Source: 20CM-2-55-15 sp963738025 (GTDB taxonomy: Bacteria; Acidobacteriota; Terriglobia; 20CM-2-55-15). Taken from it: a DNA stretch of 64,000 nt. Shown here piece by piece: positions 63,830-64,000 of the stretch (the stretch's first letter is position 1; every line of letters starts with the position of its first letter). The notes beneath the pieces were generated by a model. That model did no database searches. It saw nothing but the letters and a program-made list of their open reading frames with translations, and was not told the DNA's origin. The translations under genes and the position numbers were made by a program. The stretch is from the NCBI GenBank assembly GCA_963738025.1, contig CAVTWA010000013.1, forward strand, positions 1-64,000, written 5' to 3'.

Positions 63830-64000
63830 ATGTCAGTCCTCCCGGTGCCTCGTTACGAGGGATGCCTGCCTTTAATTTTGCTTCAGGAGGCCAATCGAAG
63901 TCTTTCGGGGAACGCCTGAAATCGGGATACGAAATCCCTGAGGTACGTTAATACCTCCATGCAATTATGGAAACGGCTCGTTTGGCAGGAAGCTCGCTAT
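63830..64000. other. Right end of window, nothing recognised
   Basis: The last 170 bases contain no recognisable gene start. Confidence 0.25.

Overview
The window looks like the chromosome of a soil Acidobacteriota, in the broad neighbourhood of Solibacter, Bryobacterales or Vicinamibacteria. This is inferred from family content, not from a marker gene. Lineage-typical families are present: two TIGR03435 proteins (one broken), a TIGR03436 VWA-type protein, two planctomycete/acidobacterial DUF1592-DUF1588-DUF1585 cytochrome-like proteins, a Ser/Thr kinase with a TolB/WD40-like propeller, an ADOP/MacB-type permease remnant, a PQQ dehydrogenase and a PEP-CTERM protein. No rRNA, complete tRNA or CRISPR array was seen.

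Layout. 0-0.5 kb: remnants of a tyrosine recombinase and a HepT-like HEPN toxin. 0.6-8 kb: mostly intact housekeeping and redox genes (zinc-ribbon protein, DUF1569 protein, esterase, NTF2-like protein, FAD disulfide oxidoreductase, Zn alcohol dehydrogenase), then an integron-type cassette with a frameshifted dihydrofolate-reductase-like gene and a good attC site. 8-11.5 kb: a secreted protein followed by a chain of gene fragments (sugar dehydrogenase, MBL-rhodanese, IS3, TIGR03435). 11.6-15.7 kb: metallo-beta-lactamase-fold protein, LuxR response regulator, a structured dispersed repeat and a lytic transglycosylase. 15.8-21.8 kb: broken TonB-like gene, an IS256-family transposase remnant split by an intact IS1380-family element, and a frameshifted TIGR03118 gene. 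21.8-34.5 kb: SH3 protein, an uncharacterised two-gene unit, a cytochrome-like gene split by an IS3 element, an ankyrin/haem/cyclase-like fusion, and a TIGR03436 gene whose signal-peptide end is cut by a second IS3-family element. 34.5-43.3 kb: fragments, a large Ser/Thr kinase, two palindromic repeats, a quinoprotein and an intact TIGR03435 gene. 43.5-49.3 kb: toxin-antitoxin remnants and small genes. 49.5-54.5 kb: a YhaO/YhaN (SbcCD-like) pair with one frameshift in YhaN. 55-60.7 kb: full-length DUF1592-type protein, MNT/HEPN pair with a nonsense codon, polysaccharide deacetylase, alpha/beta hydrolase. 61-63.6 kb: RRM protein, a DUF3309-like micro-protein and a three-gene envelope-stress-type cluster.

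Three insertions can be resolved to the base. IS1380-type: 17529-19338, target duplication TGCAA. IS3-type: 25037-26608, target duplication GCG. IS3-type: 31505-32787, CCGG flanks. In the first two cases, removing the element and one target copy by eye restores an in-frame host gene. A recurring feature is single-base-type frameshifts in otherwise well-preserved genes (at least ten). Either this genome is decaying actively or the assembly contains indel errors; read-level data would be needed to tell. All family calls are from reading the protein sequences, with no database search.
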